Shown here: in pieces, positions 25,553-34,505 of the stretch | Layout of the letters: every line of letters begins with the position of its first letter | How positions within the stretch are numbered: the first letter of the stretch is position 1 | Source of the DNA: 40CM-2-70-7 sp035631315 | GTDB lineage: Bacteria > Gemmatimonadota > Gemmatimonadetes > Gemmatimonadales > GWC2-71-9 | Length of the DNA stretch: 64,000 nucleotides | Direction of reading: 5' to 3' | Assembly: GCA_035631315.1 (NCBI GenBank) | Contig: DASQIZ010000091.1 | Span: 62,001-126,000 of the forward strand | Made by a program: the position numbers and the translations under genes | The notes under the pieces: model-generated | Databases searched by the model: none | Seen by the model: only the letters and a program-made list of their open reading frames with translations | What the model was told of the DNA's origin: nothing

Positions 25553-26435
25553 TCTCCTCGTAGATCCGCTCGTACGACACGAGGCGGTCCTTCGGGAACG
25601 CGTCTTCGTCCGCCCCCCGCCGCACTGCGCAGGATGGCTCGTTCAGGTGCCGGCAATTGTCGAACCGACACTGCCCCAGGAATTGCCGGAACTCCGGAAA
25701 GCAGGATGCCAGCCCCGCCGGCTCGATCCCCCAGGCCCCCACCTCCCGCATCCCGGGCGTGTCCACCACGTACCCCCCAGGCTTCAGCGGTATCAACTCG
25801 GCCGCCGTGGTGGTGTGCTTCCCCGTGCGCCACTTCTCGCTGATCGCGCCGATCCGGAGCTTCAGACCCGGCTCGATGGCGTTCAAGAGACTCGACTTCC
25901 CGACACCCGATTGCCCGGCAAGAACCGTCTCGCGTCCCCGCAGGCGCTCCTCGAGCTCTCCCAGTCCCTCGTTCGCCTTCACGGACGTGAGCAGAACCTG
26001 GTACTCGGCCGCCCGGTAACGCTCGACGATGGCGGGACCCGCGTCACGGTCCAGCTCGCTCTTGTTCACCACCACGAACGCCGGCAGCTGGTTCGCCTCG
26101 GCGATGACCAGGAAACGGTCCAGCATGCGCGGGGTCGGTTCGGGGTCACGCGCGGCGGCGACCACCAGCACCTGGTCCACATTGGCCGCGATGGGCTGAG
26201 CCCGGCCCGCGCCCTGCCCGGCGGCGCGCCGCTCGAGGACGCTCCGTCGTTCCCGAATCCCGGTGATTGCACCGGAGTCGGGAGATTCGAGATCCATTTC
26301 GACGACATCGCCCACGACCACGCGATCGTCGTCCTTGTGCTTGAGCTTGCCCCGGAGGATGGCCGTGATCTCGCGACCCTCGACGTGCACCCGGTACGTC
26401 GAGCCGGCGCGGGACAGAACGACGCCGGAGGTCAC
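25509..26435 (-). CDS. rsgA: Ribosome small-subunit GTPase RsgA
   Basis: 308 residues. An N-terminal OB fold (~1-80) precedes the circularly permuted GTPase with motif order G4-G1-G3: VVVNKSELD, then GQSGVGKSSLLN and VVDTPGMREVG. The C-terminal zinc knuckle is C-x-n-C-x4-C-x-H (CRFDNCRHLNEPSC). RsgA checks 30S subunit maturation and releases RbfA. GTG 26435 overlaps the TGA of the upstream small gene (GTGA). The terminal ~14 residues (after YEEIN) exceed the usual end and lie in the region shared with the convergent mazG-like gene. Confidence 0.95.
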   Translation of the reverse strand: MTSGVVLSRAGSTYRVHVEGREITAILRGKLKHKDDDRVVVGDVVEMDLESPDSGAITGIRERRSVLERRAAGQGAGRAQPIAANVDQVLVVAAARDPEPTPRMLDRFLVIAEANQLPAFVVVNKSELDRDAGPAIVERYRAAEYQVLLTSVKANEGLGELEERLRGRETVLAGQSGVGKSSLLNAIEPGLKLRIGAISEKWRTGKHTTTAAELIPLKPGGYVVDTPGMREVGAWGIEPAGLASCFPEFRQFLGQCRFDNCRHLNEPSCAVRRGADEDAFPKDRLVSYERIYEEINVPSWSSGRRRGS

Positions 26436-26698
26436 CGGGTCAGGAGCCGGTCGAGGTGGGCTTTCACGTCTTCCAGTGTGAGCTCGAGCAGAGGAGCCAG
26501 CGCCGCGTCCGGATTGGGACCGAAGGCGAGGTAGTCGGTTTCGACGTGACCGACGGGGCGGTCGCCAGCCTCCGACCAGCGGATGAACAGCAACGCCGCG
26601 CCGTACCGGCCCGATGGATCGGGGTCGTCATCCACGAACGTCGATACCGTGTAGGCCTGCCCGTCGCTGCCGCCGAACGCCGGCGCCCGCCGATGCAC
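26432..26698 (-). CDS. Small conserved-looking protein of unknown function
   Basis: 88 residues from GTG 26698, just after the proline dehydrogenase stop; upstream in-frame starts would overlap that gene. The sequence has an ordered alpha/beta look: AFGGSDGQAYTVSTFVDDD, GAALLFIRWSE, HVETDYLAFGPNP, then the helix LTLEDVKAHLDRLL. The GTGA overlap with rsgA supports expression. I recognise no family. It sits between proline dehydrogenase and rsgA in a minus-strand operon; a function cannot be inferred from that. Confidence 0.6.
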   Translation of the reverse strand: MHRRAPAFGGSDGQAYTVSTFVDDDPDPSGRYGAALLFIRWSEAGDRPVGHVETDYLAFGPNPDAALAPLLELTLEDVKAHLDRLLTR

Positions 26699-26739
26699 CC
26701 GCTGGTATCCACCCAGCGTGCCATCGGGGCCGTCCGGTG

Positions 26740-27672
26740 TTACTTCCGTCGTAGCGACTCCCGGATCACGTTGCCGAGGATGAACCACATGTTTGCCGGC
26801 CGTTCGGCGAGGCGACGCATGAGGTATGGGTACCAGTGCGTGCCGTACGGCACGTACACCCGGAGATTCCACCCTTCTTTCCGCAGCTGCATCTGCAAGT
26901 CACGCCGCACGCCGTAGAGCATCTGGAACTCGAACCGCTCCGCACCGATCCCCTTCCGCTTCGCGAATCCCTTGGCGTGCTCGATGATGGTTTCGTCATG
27001 CGTGGCGAGGCCGGGATAGTTGCCCCGCTCCATCAGGCGCTCCATGCAGGTCACGTAGTTCGCGTCGACGTCTGCCTTGTTCGGGTACGCCACGGTCGCC
27101 GGCTCCTTGTACGCACCCTTGCACAGCCGCACGCGAGCCGCGAGTCCGATCATTTCGTCCACATCCTGCGCCGTGCGGCGGAGGTACGACTGCAGCACCA
27201 CACCGGTCGTCTGCCCGAACTCAGGGTACAGGGTCCGCTTGAACATGTCGAGCGTTCGCTCGGTGTACGCCGACCCTTCCATGTCCAGACGAACGAACGA
27301 GTGGTACTGCTTGGCCCGCCCGATGATCGCCCGGAGGTTGGTCACGCAGAGCGCCTCGTCGATGTCGAGGCCCATCTGGGTGAGCTTCACCGAAACGTTG
27401 CCATTGCCGCCCGCGCTTTGAATGCGATCCAGGAGCTCCAGGTAGCTGTGCTGCGCGGAGCGTGCTTCGTCGGCTGAGTGCACGGACTCGCCGAGGAGAT
27501 CGAGGCTGACCGTCATGTGGGCGGCGTTGAGCGCCTTCAACGCGTTGATGGCGGTGTCGATGGTTTCGCCGGCCACGAACCGCGACGCGAACTTCTGCGC
27601 CAGCCGGCTGGACCGGACGAATCGGAAAACCTGCGGTTGCTCGCTGAGCCAGAGCAGGCCGGCGCGCAGCAT
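26740..27672 (-). CDS. Proline dehydrogenase (monofunctional)
   Basis: 310 residues, the size of single-domain PRODH, with no P5C dehydrogenase part. The FAD-binding barrel motifs are clear: LGESVHSADEA, VSVKLTQMGLDID, FVRLDMEGS, RVRLCKGAYKEP, ATHDETII, FEFQMLYGVR and the C-terminal substrate helix YVPYGTHWYPYLMRRLAERP with its arginine pair. It oxidises proline to pyrroline-5-carboxylate and passes electrons to the quinone pool at the membrane. It follows the beta-oxidation genes by 21 bp and likely shares their transcript, giving a catabolic operon. Confidence 0.95.
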   Translation of the reverse strand: MLRAGLLWLSEQPQVFRFVRSSRLAQKFASRFVAGETIDTAINALKALNAAHMTVSLDLLGESVHSADEARSAQHSYLELLDRIQSAGGNGNVSVKLTQMGLDIDEALCVTNLRAIIGRAKQYHSFVRLDMEGSAYTERTLDMFKRTLYPEFGQTTGVVLQSYLRRTAQDVDEMIGLAARVRLCKGAYKEPATVAYPNKADVDANYVTCMERLMERGNYPGLATHDETIIEHAKGFAKRKGIGAERFEFQMLYGVRRDLQMQLRKEGWNLRVYVPYGTHWYPYLMRRLAERPANMWFILGNVIRESLRRK

Positions 27673-27693
27673 CGTCGTGAGATCCTTAGCCGA

Positions 27694-29823
27694 TCAGGAG
27701 TAGAATTTGCCGCCGCTCCGCGCCATGTCCTTCAGGGCGTCGCAGGGCGTGAATCGCATGCCCAACCGCTCGGTCAGGCGCTCGAGGTCTTCGACCACGC
27801 GCGCGGCGCCGAGGTCGTCCGCGTACCGCAGGGGACCGCCGCGGAAGGGCGGGAAACCGAACCCGTAGATCGCCGCGATGTCGCCGTCGCGCGGGGAGCG
27901 CACGACCCGCTCGGCAAGGGCCCGTGCGGCCTCGTTCACCATGGCCAGGGTCAGGCGCTGAACGATTTCGGCGGCGCGAGGACCGCCGTTCGGATGGACA
28001 CCAGCGAGCGCGTACACGGTCTCGTCCACCCCCCGCTTCTTCCCCTTCTCGTACTTGTAGAAGCCCTTGTTGGCCTTTCTTCCCAACCGCTGGTCCTTGA
28101 TGAACGACTCCAGGATTGGAACGGGCTTCATGCGCTCGCCAAAGGCCTTGAAGAGCACTTCGGATGCGTGGACAGCGACATCCAAACCCACTTCGTCCAG
28201 CAGCGTCACGGGTCCCACGGGGAAGCCGAACTGCACCAACGCGCGGTCGATCTCGTCGATGGCCGTGCCGCCGAGGAGAACGTAGGCGGCCTCGCACATG
28301 TAGGGGGCCAGGATCCGGTTCACCCAGAAGCCGGGGCTGTCCTTCACGACGATGGGGGTCTTCCCCATCCGGCGCCCGAACGCCACGGCGGTGCTGACCG
28401 TGCCAGGAGCCGTGTCCTTGCTCGGAATGATCTCGAGCAGCGGCATCCGCGGAACCGGCGAGAAGAAATGCATGCCGATCACCTGGCCCGGCCTGCTCGA
28501 GGCCGTGGCGATGTCGGAGATCGGGATGGTCGACGTGTTGGTCGCGAAGACCGCGGAGGGCGGGATCGCGGCTTCCACTTCCTTCAGGACGTGCTGCTTG
28601 ACCTTGAGATCCTCGAACACCGCCTCGATCACGAGCTCCGCGCGGGCGAACCCGGTGAACGCGGCGTCTCCGGACACCAGAGCGAGAAGTCGGGTGCGGT
28701 CGAACTTGGTGATCCGGCGCCTCCTGTAGCGCTCTTCGATCACGCCCTTCGCCGCCGCCACTCCTTTGGAGACGTGCGTCAGGTCGGCGTCCTTCAGTCT
28801 GACGTCTACGCCGGCCTGCGTAACCGCGGTTCCCGCGATCCCCGATCCCATGAATCCCGATCCCACGACCCCCAGCCGGTGGACTGCCGCCGGTGGCGGG
28901 GGATTGTCGATTCCCATGTCCTTCTTGAGCGCGCTGTCGGCGAAGAAGATTTGCACCAGCTTGCGGGAGACGTCGGTGACGGCGAGCTGACCAAAGCCAC
29001 GCGCTTCGTGAGCCAACCCGGCCGTCATCCCGTGCTTGAGCCCGAACTCCACGGCATCGAGCGCGGCGAGGGGCGCCGGGTAGTTCCCGTGCGTCTCTTT
29101 CTCAACGCCCTTCCGCGCCAGGTTGAACACCAGCGCCCGTCCCAGGGGGTTGCCATCCAGGAGGAATCCCACGAAGCCACCCGGGCGCTTGCGGCTGGGG
29201 CGCCAGCCGCCCGCGAGCTGCTTCGCGATCTCGAGCGTCTGACGCCGGAGAATCGACGGCGGTACCATCTCGTCGATGATGCCGACCTGTAGGGCCTTCC
29301 TCGCCGGCACGGTCTTCCCGGCGAGGATGATATCGAGCGCCGCCCGGACGCCGATCAGTCGCGGCAGCCGCTGACAGCCGCCCGCGCCGGGGAGAATGCC
29401 GAGCTTGATCTCTGGAAGGCCGATGGATGTCTTGGGATGATCGGTCGCGATGCGGTACGCGCAGCAGAGTGAGAACTCGAGCCCGCCGCCGACGCAGGCC
29501 CCGTGAATACCGACGACGACCGGCTTCGGGAAGTCCGCGACCTTCCCGAGCATCGCCTGACCGTCGGCGGACATCTGCTCGGCCTCCGAGGCGCTCTGCA
29601 GCTTGACGAACTCTTCGATATCGGCGCCCGCGATGAAGTTGTCGCGCTTGCCAGAGAAGAACGCGACGGCCTTCACCCGCTCATCGGCCTTCAGCGTGTC
29701 GAACGCACGGATCACTTCTTCCTTCACGGACGCCGAGATGACGTTCACCGACGAGCCGGGCGTGTCGAAGGTGACGATCGCGATGCCGTCCGCGATTTCC
29801 CAGGTGAGCGCCGGACCCGCCAT
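27694..29823 (-). CDS. Bifunctional enoyl-CoA hydratase / 3-hydroxyacyl-CoA dehydrogenase
   Basis: 709 residues, the usual length of the FadB/FadJ alpha subunit. The hydratase domain (~1-190) shows the oxyanion-hole region VGIHGACVGGGLEFSLC and the catalytic glutamates in GLPEIKLGILPGAGG. The dehydrogenase domain starts near residue 310 with the NAD-binding GVVGSGFMGSGIAG and includes IGMHFFSPVPRMPLLE and two C-terminal HAD domains. It performs steps two and three of fatty-acid beta-oxidation. Its ATG overlaps the thiolase TGA (TGATG), so the two subunits are translated together. FadJ and FadB cannot be separated reliably from this sequence alone. Confidence 0.94.
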   Translation of the reverse strand: MAGPALTWEIADGIAIVTFDTPGSSVNVISASVKEEVIRAFDTLKADERVKAVAFFSGKRDNFIAGADIEEFVKLQSASEAEQMSADGQAMLGKVADFPKPVVVGIHGACVGGGLEFSLCCAYRIATDHPKTSIGLPEIKLGILPGAGGCQRLPRLIGVRAALDIILAGKTVPARKALQVGIIDEMVPPSILRRQTLEIAKQLAGGWRPSRKRPGGFVGFLLDGNPLGRALVFNLARKGVEKETHGNYPAPLAALDAVEFGLKHGMTAGLAHEARGFGQLAVTDVSRKLVQIFFADSALKKDMGIDNPPPPAAVHRLGVVGSGFMGSGIAGTAVTQAGVDVRLKDADLTHVSKGVAAAKGVIEERYRRRRITKFDRTRLLALVSGDAAFTGFARAELVIEAVFEDLKVKQHVLKEVEAAIPPSAVFATNTSTIPISDIATASSRPGQVIGMHFFSPVPRMPLLEIIPSKDTAPGTVSTAVAFGRRMGKTPIVVKDSPGFWVNRILAPYMCEAAYVLLGGTAIDEIDRALVQFGFPVGPVTLLDEVGLDVAVHASEVLFKAFGERMKPVPILESFIKDQRLGRKANKGFYKYEKGKKRGVDETVYALAGVHPNGGPRAAEIVQRLTLAMVNEAARALAERVVRSPRDGDIAAIYGFGFPPFRGGPLRYADDLGAARVVEDLERLTERLGMRFTPCDALKDMARSGGKFYS

Positions 29824-31076
29824 CAGACGCGCTCCAGCACGCAGGCGAACGCCATGCCGCCCTGCGCGCAGATCGATACGAGGCCGAATTGGACGTCGCG
29901 GCGGTTCATCTCGTTCGCGAGGGTCGTGATCACCCGGCCACCGGTAGCGCCGAAGGGATGGCCGATGGCGATCGACCCGCCCATCACGTTGATGATGTCG
30001 GGATTCACGTCCCAGCCCTTCTCACCCCAGCCTTTGAAGTTCGACAGCACCTGCGCCGCGAACGCCTCGTGCACTTCCAGGAGGCCCAGTGAGCTCCACG
30101 GGATCCCCGCACGTTCGAGCGCCTTCGGCACGGCCCAGAGCGGCCCCTGGAGGAGCTGCCACCCCGGATCGACCGCGGCGACGGCGTACGACTTAAGAAA
30201 CGCGAGAGGCTTGTAGCCGAGGGCCTCAGCGGCATCCTCACTCATGAGGAGGACGGCGGAGGCGCCGTCGGTGAGGGGCGACGAATTCGCTGCCGTGACC
30301 GATCCGTACCGGCGGTCGAACACCGGCTTGAGCTTGGCCATCTGCTCGAGGCTGGTATCGGTCCGGATGCCGTTGTCGGATGTGATGGGGGTGCCGCCGT
30401 CGGCGGGAAGCCAGGGCACGATCTCGGCCGTGAGGCGGCCGTCGGCGGTGCCCGCCGCGGACAGGCGGTGACTGCGCAGGGCCCACTGGTCCTGGGCTTC
30501 CCGCGTGATTCCGTTCTCCTTCGCCATCTTCTCGGCCGACTGCCCCATGGTTTCGCCGGTGGAAGGTTCGGCGATGGCCGGTGACACCGGCACCAGGTCA
30601 CGCGGCCTGATCTTGGCCAGCGTGGCCAGCCGGGCGCCCAGCGACTTCGCCTTCGACAGCTCCGTCAGAATCAGGGCCATGCGGTGGGTATGGAGGATGG
30701 GCACGTCCGTGAGGGATTCGACACCACCGGCGAGAATCACGTCGGCGTGGCCACGCATGATCTGATCGGCCGCGTTGGTAACCGCCTGGCCGGAGGAGGC
30801 ACAGGCCCGGTTCACGGTGTACGCGGGAATTTCCTTCGGCAGCTGCGGCAGGAGGCTGACTTCGCGTGCGATGTTCGGCACCAGCGGAGAGGCGACCACC
30901 TGCCCGAAGATCACCTCGTCCACTTCGTGGGGATCGAGATTGGTCCGCTCGAGGAGCTCGCGGCCCGCGTGGCGCGCCAGGTCCACGGCCAGCACGTCGC
31001 GGAACACCGTTCCCGACCTGGCGAACGGCGTTCGACATCCGGCGACGATGGCGACGCGGCGGTCTCCTTGAGGCAT
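29823..31076 (-). CDS. Acetyl-CoA acyltransferase (thiolase), beta-oxidation
   Basis: 417 residues from ATG 31076, six bases behind GGGAG. Thiolase motifs are in order: nucleophile Cys in NRACASSGQAV, ANSSPLTDGASAVLL, EVHEAFAAQ, GGSIAIGHPFGATGGR (catalytic His) and the second Cys in SICAQGGMAFA. It cleaves 3-oxoacyl-CoA to acetyl-CoA and a shortened acyl-CoA and forms the complex with the downstream bifunctional enzyme, as gene order and the one-base overlap suggest. It resembles FadI more than FadA in length. It opens the operon; its promoter lies in the 133 bp shared with divergent glpD. Confidence 0.94.
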   Translation of the reverse strand: MPQGDRRVAIVAGCRTPFARSGTVFRDVLAVDLARHAGRELLERTNLDPHEVDEVIFGQVVASPLVPNIAREVSLLPQLPKEIPAYTVNRACASSGQAVTNAADQIMRGHADVILAGGVESLTDVPILHTHRMALILTELSKAKSLGARLATLAKIRPRDLVPVSPAIAEPSTGETMGQSAEKMAKENGITREAQDQWALRSHRLSAAGTADGRLTAEIVPWLPADGGTPITSDNGIRTDTSLEQMAKLKPVFDRRYGSVTAANSSPLTDGASAVLLMSEDAAEALGYKPLAFLKSYAVAAVDPGWQLLQGPLWAVPKALERAGIPWSSLGLLEVHEAFAAQVLSNFKGWGEKGWDVNPDIINVMGGSIAIGHPFGATGGRVITTLANEMNRRDVQFGLVSICAQGGMAFACVLERV

Positions 31077-31209
31077 TACATTCTCCCTCGGGGTCACACT
31101 CAGCACGGGAAACCTACCACCACGCCGCCGGGCGGGCCAAGCGGAGGCCGTTTCGTTGGGAGCCGAAACTTCGTTCTCTCACCGCGGGCGCGCGTCGGCT
31201 CTCGCGAAA

Positions 31210-32841
31210 ATGACCGAAACGCCGGTCGATCTGCTGGTGATCGGCGGCGGCATCACCGGAGCGGCGATCGCACGCGACGCCGCGTTGCGTGGCCTTTCGG
31301 TGGGCCTGGTCGGCAAGGGTGACTTCGCGGGCGGCACCAGCTCCCATTCGTCGCGCCTGATTCATGGCGGCCTCCGCTATCTGGAACACCGCGACTTCGG
31401 TCTGGTGTTCGAAGCCAGCCGTGAACGCCGGGTCCTCCTGAACATTGCACCGCACCTGGTGCGGCCCCTGCCTTTCGTGTTCCCCGCCTACCGTGGTGCC
31501 CGCGTTCCGGGGTGGCGGATCTTCGCGGCGCTGTGGCTCTACGACCTCCTGGCATCCTTCCGGAACGTGCACACGCACAAGTGGCTTTCGCGGAAGGCCG
31601 CACGGCGGATGGAGCCCGGTCTCCGCGAGAAGGGCCTGACCGGCGCGGGGTTGTACTGGGACGCGCAGACCGACGACGCCCGGCTGACCCTCGCGAATCT
31701 CCGCGCTGCGGCGATCGCGGGAGCCCAGGTCGCCAACTACGTCGAGGTGACCGCACTCTCCAAGCCGGACGGCACCGTGAAGGGTGTCACGGTGCGCGAC
31801 CAGCTCACCGGCGAGGCCGCTTCGATTCAGGGGAAGGTCGTGGTGAACGCAACCGGGCCCTGGGTGGATGGGCTTCGTCGTCTCGACGACCCGAATACCC
31901 CGGCCCTGCTCCGGCCCACGAAAGGCGTTCACGTGGTGGTCCCGCGGGCCCGGATCGGACACACCAACGCGATCACCCTGCTCTCTCCTGTCGATGGACG
32001 CGTGATGTTCGTCCTTCCGTGGGGGGAAGTCAGCTACATCGGCACCACCGACACCGACGACAGCGTTTCCCCGGACGAAGTCCGTGCCACCGCCGACGAC
32101 GTCGTCTATCTCCTCCGCTCAGCCAATGCGCTCTTCCCCCAGGCACGCCTCGCTCCGAAGGATGTCATTTCCACCTGGGCAGGATTGCGTCCGCTGCTCG
32201 CGCCGGAGAAGTCCGCGACCCCGGCGCAGGTTTCGCGCGAGCACCGGATCGTCGTGAGCGCGAGCGGGTTACTCACCATCGCCGGCGGCAAACTCACGAC
32301 GCACCGCGTCATGGGGCGCGATGTGGTGGACCGGGCGTGCGAGATCCTGCACCAGGCGGATGGCCGGGCAGTACCGGCCCGTGCGGCCACCGATCATCTG
32401 GTGCTCCCCGGCGGGGACATCGCGGATCTCGAGGTGATGGTGGAGTCGGCGCGGGCCCGCGATATCCAGGAGCCGACGGCCCGGCATCTCGTGAAGACCT
32501 ACGGATCGGAATCGGCCGCGCTCGTGAACCTGATCGAACGCGACCGCGCGCTGGGGAGGCCGATCCTCGAAGGCCGCCCGGAAGTGTGGGCGGAGGTGAT
32601 CCACGCCGTGGAACGCGAGATGGCGATGCGGCTATCGGACGTGCTCATCCGGCGGACCCATCTGTTTTACGAGGACCCGGCCCACGGGAGCGCGGCCGCG
32701 CCGCCCGTGGCCCGGCGGATGGCGGAGCTCCTCGGCTGGGACCGGACTGCCGAGACCGAGGAGATCGCCGACTATCTCTCCGAAGTGCAGCGGGCACGCG
32801 AGTTCATGACCGGCGTAGCCCGCGCCAGCCGCGTCAGCTAG
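31210..32841 (+). CDS. glpD: Glycerol-3-phosphate dehydrogenase (FAD-dependent)
   Basis: 543 residues from ATG 31210. The N-terminal Rossmann motif VIGGGITGAAIARDAA and the family signature SRLIHGGLRYLEHRDFGLV are present, as are GRVMFVLPWGEVSYIGTTDTD and TIAGGKLTTHRVMGRDVVD. The C-terminal ~130 residues form the helical DAO-C domain. The enzyme oxidises sn-glycerol-3-phosphate to dihydroxyacetone phosphate at the inner membrane and feeds the quinone pool. No Shine-Dalgarno is seen. Its divergence from the beta-oxidation operon groups lipid breakdown: fatty acids on one side, the glycerol backbone on the other. Confidence 0.93.
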   Translation: MTETPVDLLVIGGGITGAAIARDAALRGLSVGLVGKGDFAGGTSSHSSRLIHGGLRYLEHRDFGLVFEASRERRVLLNIAPHLVRPLPFVFPAYRGARVPGWRIFAALWLYDLLASFRNVHTHKWLSRKAARRMEPGLREKGLTGAGLYWDAQTDDARLTLANLRAAAIAGAQVANYVEVTALSKPDGTVKGVTVRDQLTGEAASIQGKVVVNATGPWVDGLRRLDDPNTPALLRPTKGVHVVVPRARIGHTNAITLLSPVDGRVMFVLPWGEVSYIGTTDTDDSVSPDEVRATADDVVYLLRSANALFPQARLAPKDVISTWAGLRPLLAPEKSATPAQVSREHRIVVSASGLLTIAGGKLTTHRVMGRDVVDRACEILHQADGRAVPARAATDHLVLPGGDIADLEVMVESARARDIQEPTARHLVKTYGSESAALVNLIERDRALGRPILEGRPEVWAEVIHAVEREMAMRLSDVLIRRTHLFYEDPAHGSAAAPPVARRMAELLGWDRTAETEEIADYLSEVQRAREFMTGVARASRVS

Positions 32842-32901
32842 GGCCGTTCCAACTCGATCACCTTCACGTCAGGCCTTTCGAATCGGTTGGAACGGTCCTA
32901 G
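32838..32901. terminator. Shared hairpin at convergent stops of glpD and the HEAT gene
   Basis: A 16-bp stem (32838-32853 with 32886-32901) has one G-T pair and a 32-nt loop. Both TAG stop codons are inside the stem. No U-tract follows on either side, so it may act as a two-way transcript end or barrier and not as a classic intrinsic terminator. Confidence 0.55.
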
Positions 32902-34418
32902 TTCGCGCGCACCCGGACGTGCGGGTGCACACGCACGCGCATCCGTCCCATGTTCGGCATCGGCATAGGCATTGGCATGGGCATCGGCATAGGCATCGGC
33001 ACTCCACTCAGGTTGCGGAAGCCCATGTGCGGATGGGGATGCGGGTGAGGGTGCGGCCCCCGACGCTCCTCGATGCCCCCCGTCTTGTAGTACGCCGTCA
33101 GTGCCTCTTCAGCCCGGTCATCGTCGATCTGCGCGAGTGCCCACGCGACGGTTTCCTGCACGTCGGCATCTGAATCCTTGAGCGCATCCTTGAGCCCGTC
33201 GACGGCCTGCGGGCTCCCGATCTGTCCCAGCGCCCAGGCCGCACTCGACTGCACGTCCGCCTGCGGGTCCTTCAGTGCCCCAACCAGCCCGGGCACCGCC
33301 TGGGACTCACCCACCTGACCGAGCGCCCACGCGGACGTGCTGCGAACGTCTGACGATGGATCTTTCAGCGCACCCGTGAGTGCCGGCACCGAGGCCTCGT
33401 CGCCGACCTGGCCGAGGGCCCATGCAGCCATGCTGCGCACGTCATCGTCGCGATCCTTCAGCGCCTGAGAGAGCGGCTTCACGGTGCTGCGATCACCAAC
33501 CTGACCCAGCGCCCACACCGCCATCTGCCGTACTTCCGGATCCTCGTCCTGCAGCACGCTGGCGAGGGGCGCGGTCGAAACGGAATCCGAGATCTGGCCG
33601 AGCGCCCACACGGTCGTGGCGCGCACGTCGGGATCGGCGTCCTTGAGTGCCGCGCCCAGGGCCGGCACCGCGCTCTTTTCGCCGAGCTCGCCCAGAGCCC
33701 AGGCGGCAGTCTGCCGCACGGGAGCCGCGGGATCTTGCAGAGCACGTCGCAGCGGCGTGAGAGCGCTCACCACGCCGATGGAGCCGAGGGATCGGGCTGC
33801 GAGCTGGCGCACCTCGGCGGAGTCGTCCTTCAGTGCCGTCGCGAGCACGGACACTGCATCGCCATCATTCACCTCGCCGAGGGCCCAGGCGCTCATGGCG
33901 CGGACGTGGAAGTCGCCCTCCGTGATGGTCTTCTTGAGCAAGGGCAGTGACTTCTCGCTTCCGATGATGCCGATCCCCAGCACCCCCGTGGCGCGCAGGG
34001 CGGGGTCGCGGTCCGACGAAAGCGCCGTGAAGACACTCAGGCTGGCCGAGTCGTAGTTGGCCACTTGATGGGCGGCGAGGTCACGAACACACGTATTCGG
34101 ATCGCGAAGGGCGGCGCGGTACGCATTGATGACCGCGTAGCCCTCCTGATGACGGCCAATGCGCATCACCGACCGCGCCAGCGGCGTGCCGATCGGCGCG
34201 CCATAGTCGCCCCAACCTTGCGTGAGGGCGCGCGCGGCAAGCTCGCAGACGGTGGTGTCGGAGCTGCGCAGGAGATCGAGCACGTGAGCGATGGTCGCGG
34301 AATCCGCGGCGGCGGTGGAGCGTGGGGCGGAAGCACCCGAGGCGCGACCGGCCATCCAGCCAACCAGGGCGAGGGCCAGGGCGGCGGCCGCGGGACGTAG
34401 ACGATTCGCAATCGGCAT
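32898..34418 (-). CDS. Exported HEAT-repeat protein with His-Pro and Met-Pro tail
   Basis: 506 residues, AGAGG before ATG 34418, with a signal peptide (AAAALALALVGWMAGRASG). From about residue 110 to 445 lie some ten 31-residue HEAT (PBS-lyase type) repeats, each carrying DxDxDVRxxAAWALGQVGD; they are so alike that recent internal duplication is likely. The tail is odd: five HP units at residues ~455-464, then seven consecutive PM units at ~474-488, and a basic end with RMRVRVHPHVRVR. Alternating His and Met are good soft-metal ligands, so copper or nickel binding is conceivable. The HEAT array would be a periplasmic binding scaffold. No partner is evident; it is the only gene of its unit. 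Confidence 0.85.
   Translation of the reverse strand: MPIANRLRPAAAALALALVGWMAGRASGASAPRSTAAADSATIAHVLDLLRSSDTTVCELAARALTQGWGDYGAPIGTPLARSVMRIGRHQEGYAVINAYRAALRDPNTCVRDLAAHQVANYDSASLSVFTALSSDRDPALRATGVLGIGIIGSEKSLPLLKKTITEGDFHVRAMSAWALGEVNDGDAVSVLATALKDDSAEVRQLAARSLGSIGVVSALTPLRRALQDPAAPVRQTAAWALGELGEKSAVPALGAALKDADPDVRATTVWALGQISDSVSTAPLASVLQDEDPEVRQMAVWALGQVGDRSTVKPLSQALKDRDDDVRSMAAWALGQVGDEASVPALTGALKDPSSDVRSTSAWALGQVGESQAVPGLVGALKDPQADVQSSAAWALGQIGSPQAVDGLKDALKDSDADVQETVAWALAQIDDDRAEEALTAYYKTGGIEERRGPHPHPHPHPHMGFRNLSGVPMPMPMPMPMPMPMPNMGRMRVRVHPHVRVRAN
32950..33051. repeat. Low-complexity repeats encoding the tail of the HEAT protein
   Basis: About 45 bp of GGCATN hexamers (32957-33000) encode the Met-Pro tract, and about 30 bp of GGATGN/GGGTGN units (33029-33058) encode the His-Pro tract on the minus strand. 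Repeat number in such tracts can change by slippage in steps of two residues. Confidence 0.75.
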
Positions 34419-34435
34419 AAGGACCTCTGGTGGAA

Positions 34436-34473
34436 TGAAAAAGCCCGGGACCTTTGAGGAGGTCCCGGGCTTT
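34436..34473 (-). terminator. Rho-independent terminator of the BI-1 operon
   Basis: Perfect 13-bp stem (34440-34452 with 34461-34473) and 8-nt loop. Read on the minus strand it ends in CTTTTTC, and it lies 33 bp after the Bax-inhibitor-1 stop codon. It closes the seven-gene minus-strand unit that starts at 41571. Confidence 0.93.
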
Positions 34474-34505
34474 GGATGCCCGGAGCAGTACCGAAGGTTG
34501 CAGCC

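Noticed and set aside
26432..26872. 146-residue version of the small protein before rsgA
   Set aside because: It would overlap proline dehydrogenase by ~130 bp, and the added part has shadow-frame composition.
32860..33100. A His- and Arg-rich reading frame on the plus strand (alternating HRH)
   Set aside because: It is the opposite-strand shadow of the PM/HP tract of the HEAT protein and has no start context or neighbours.
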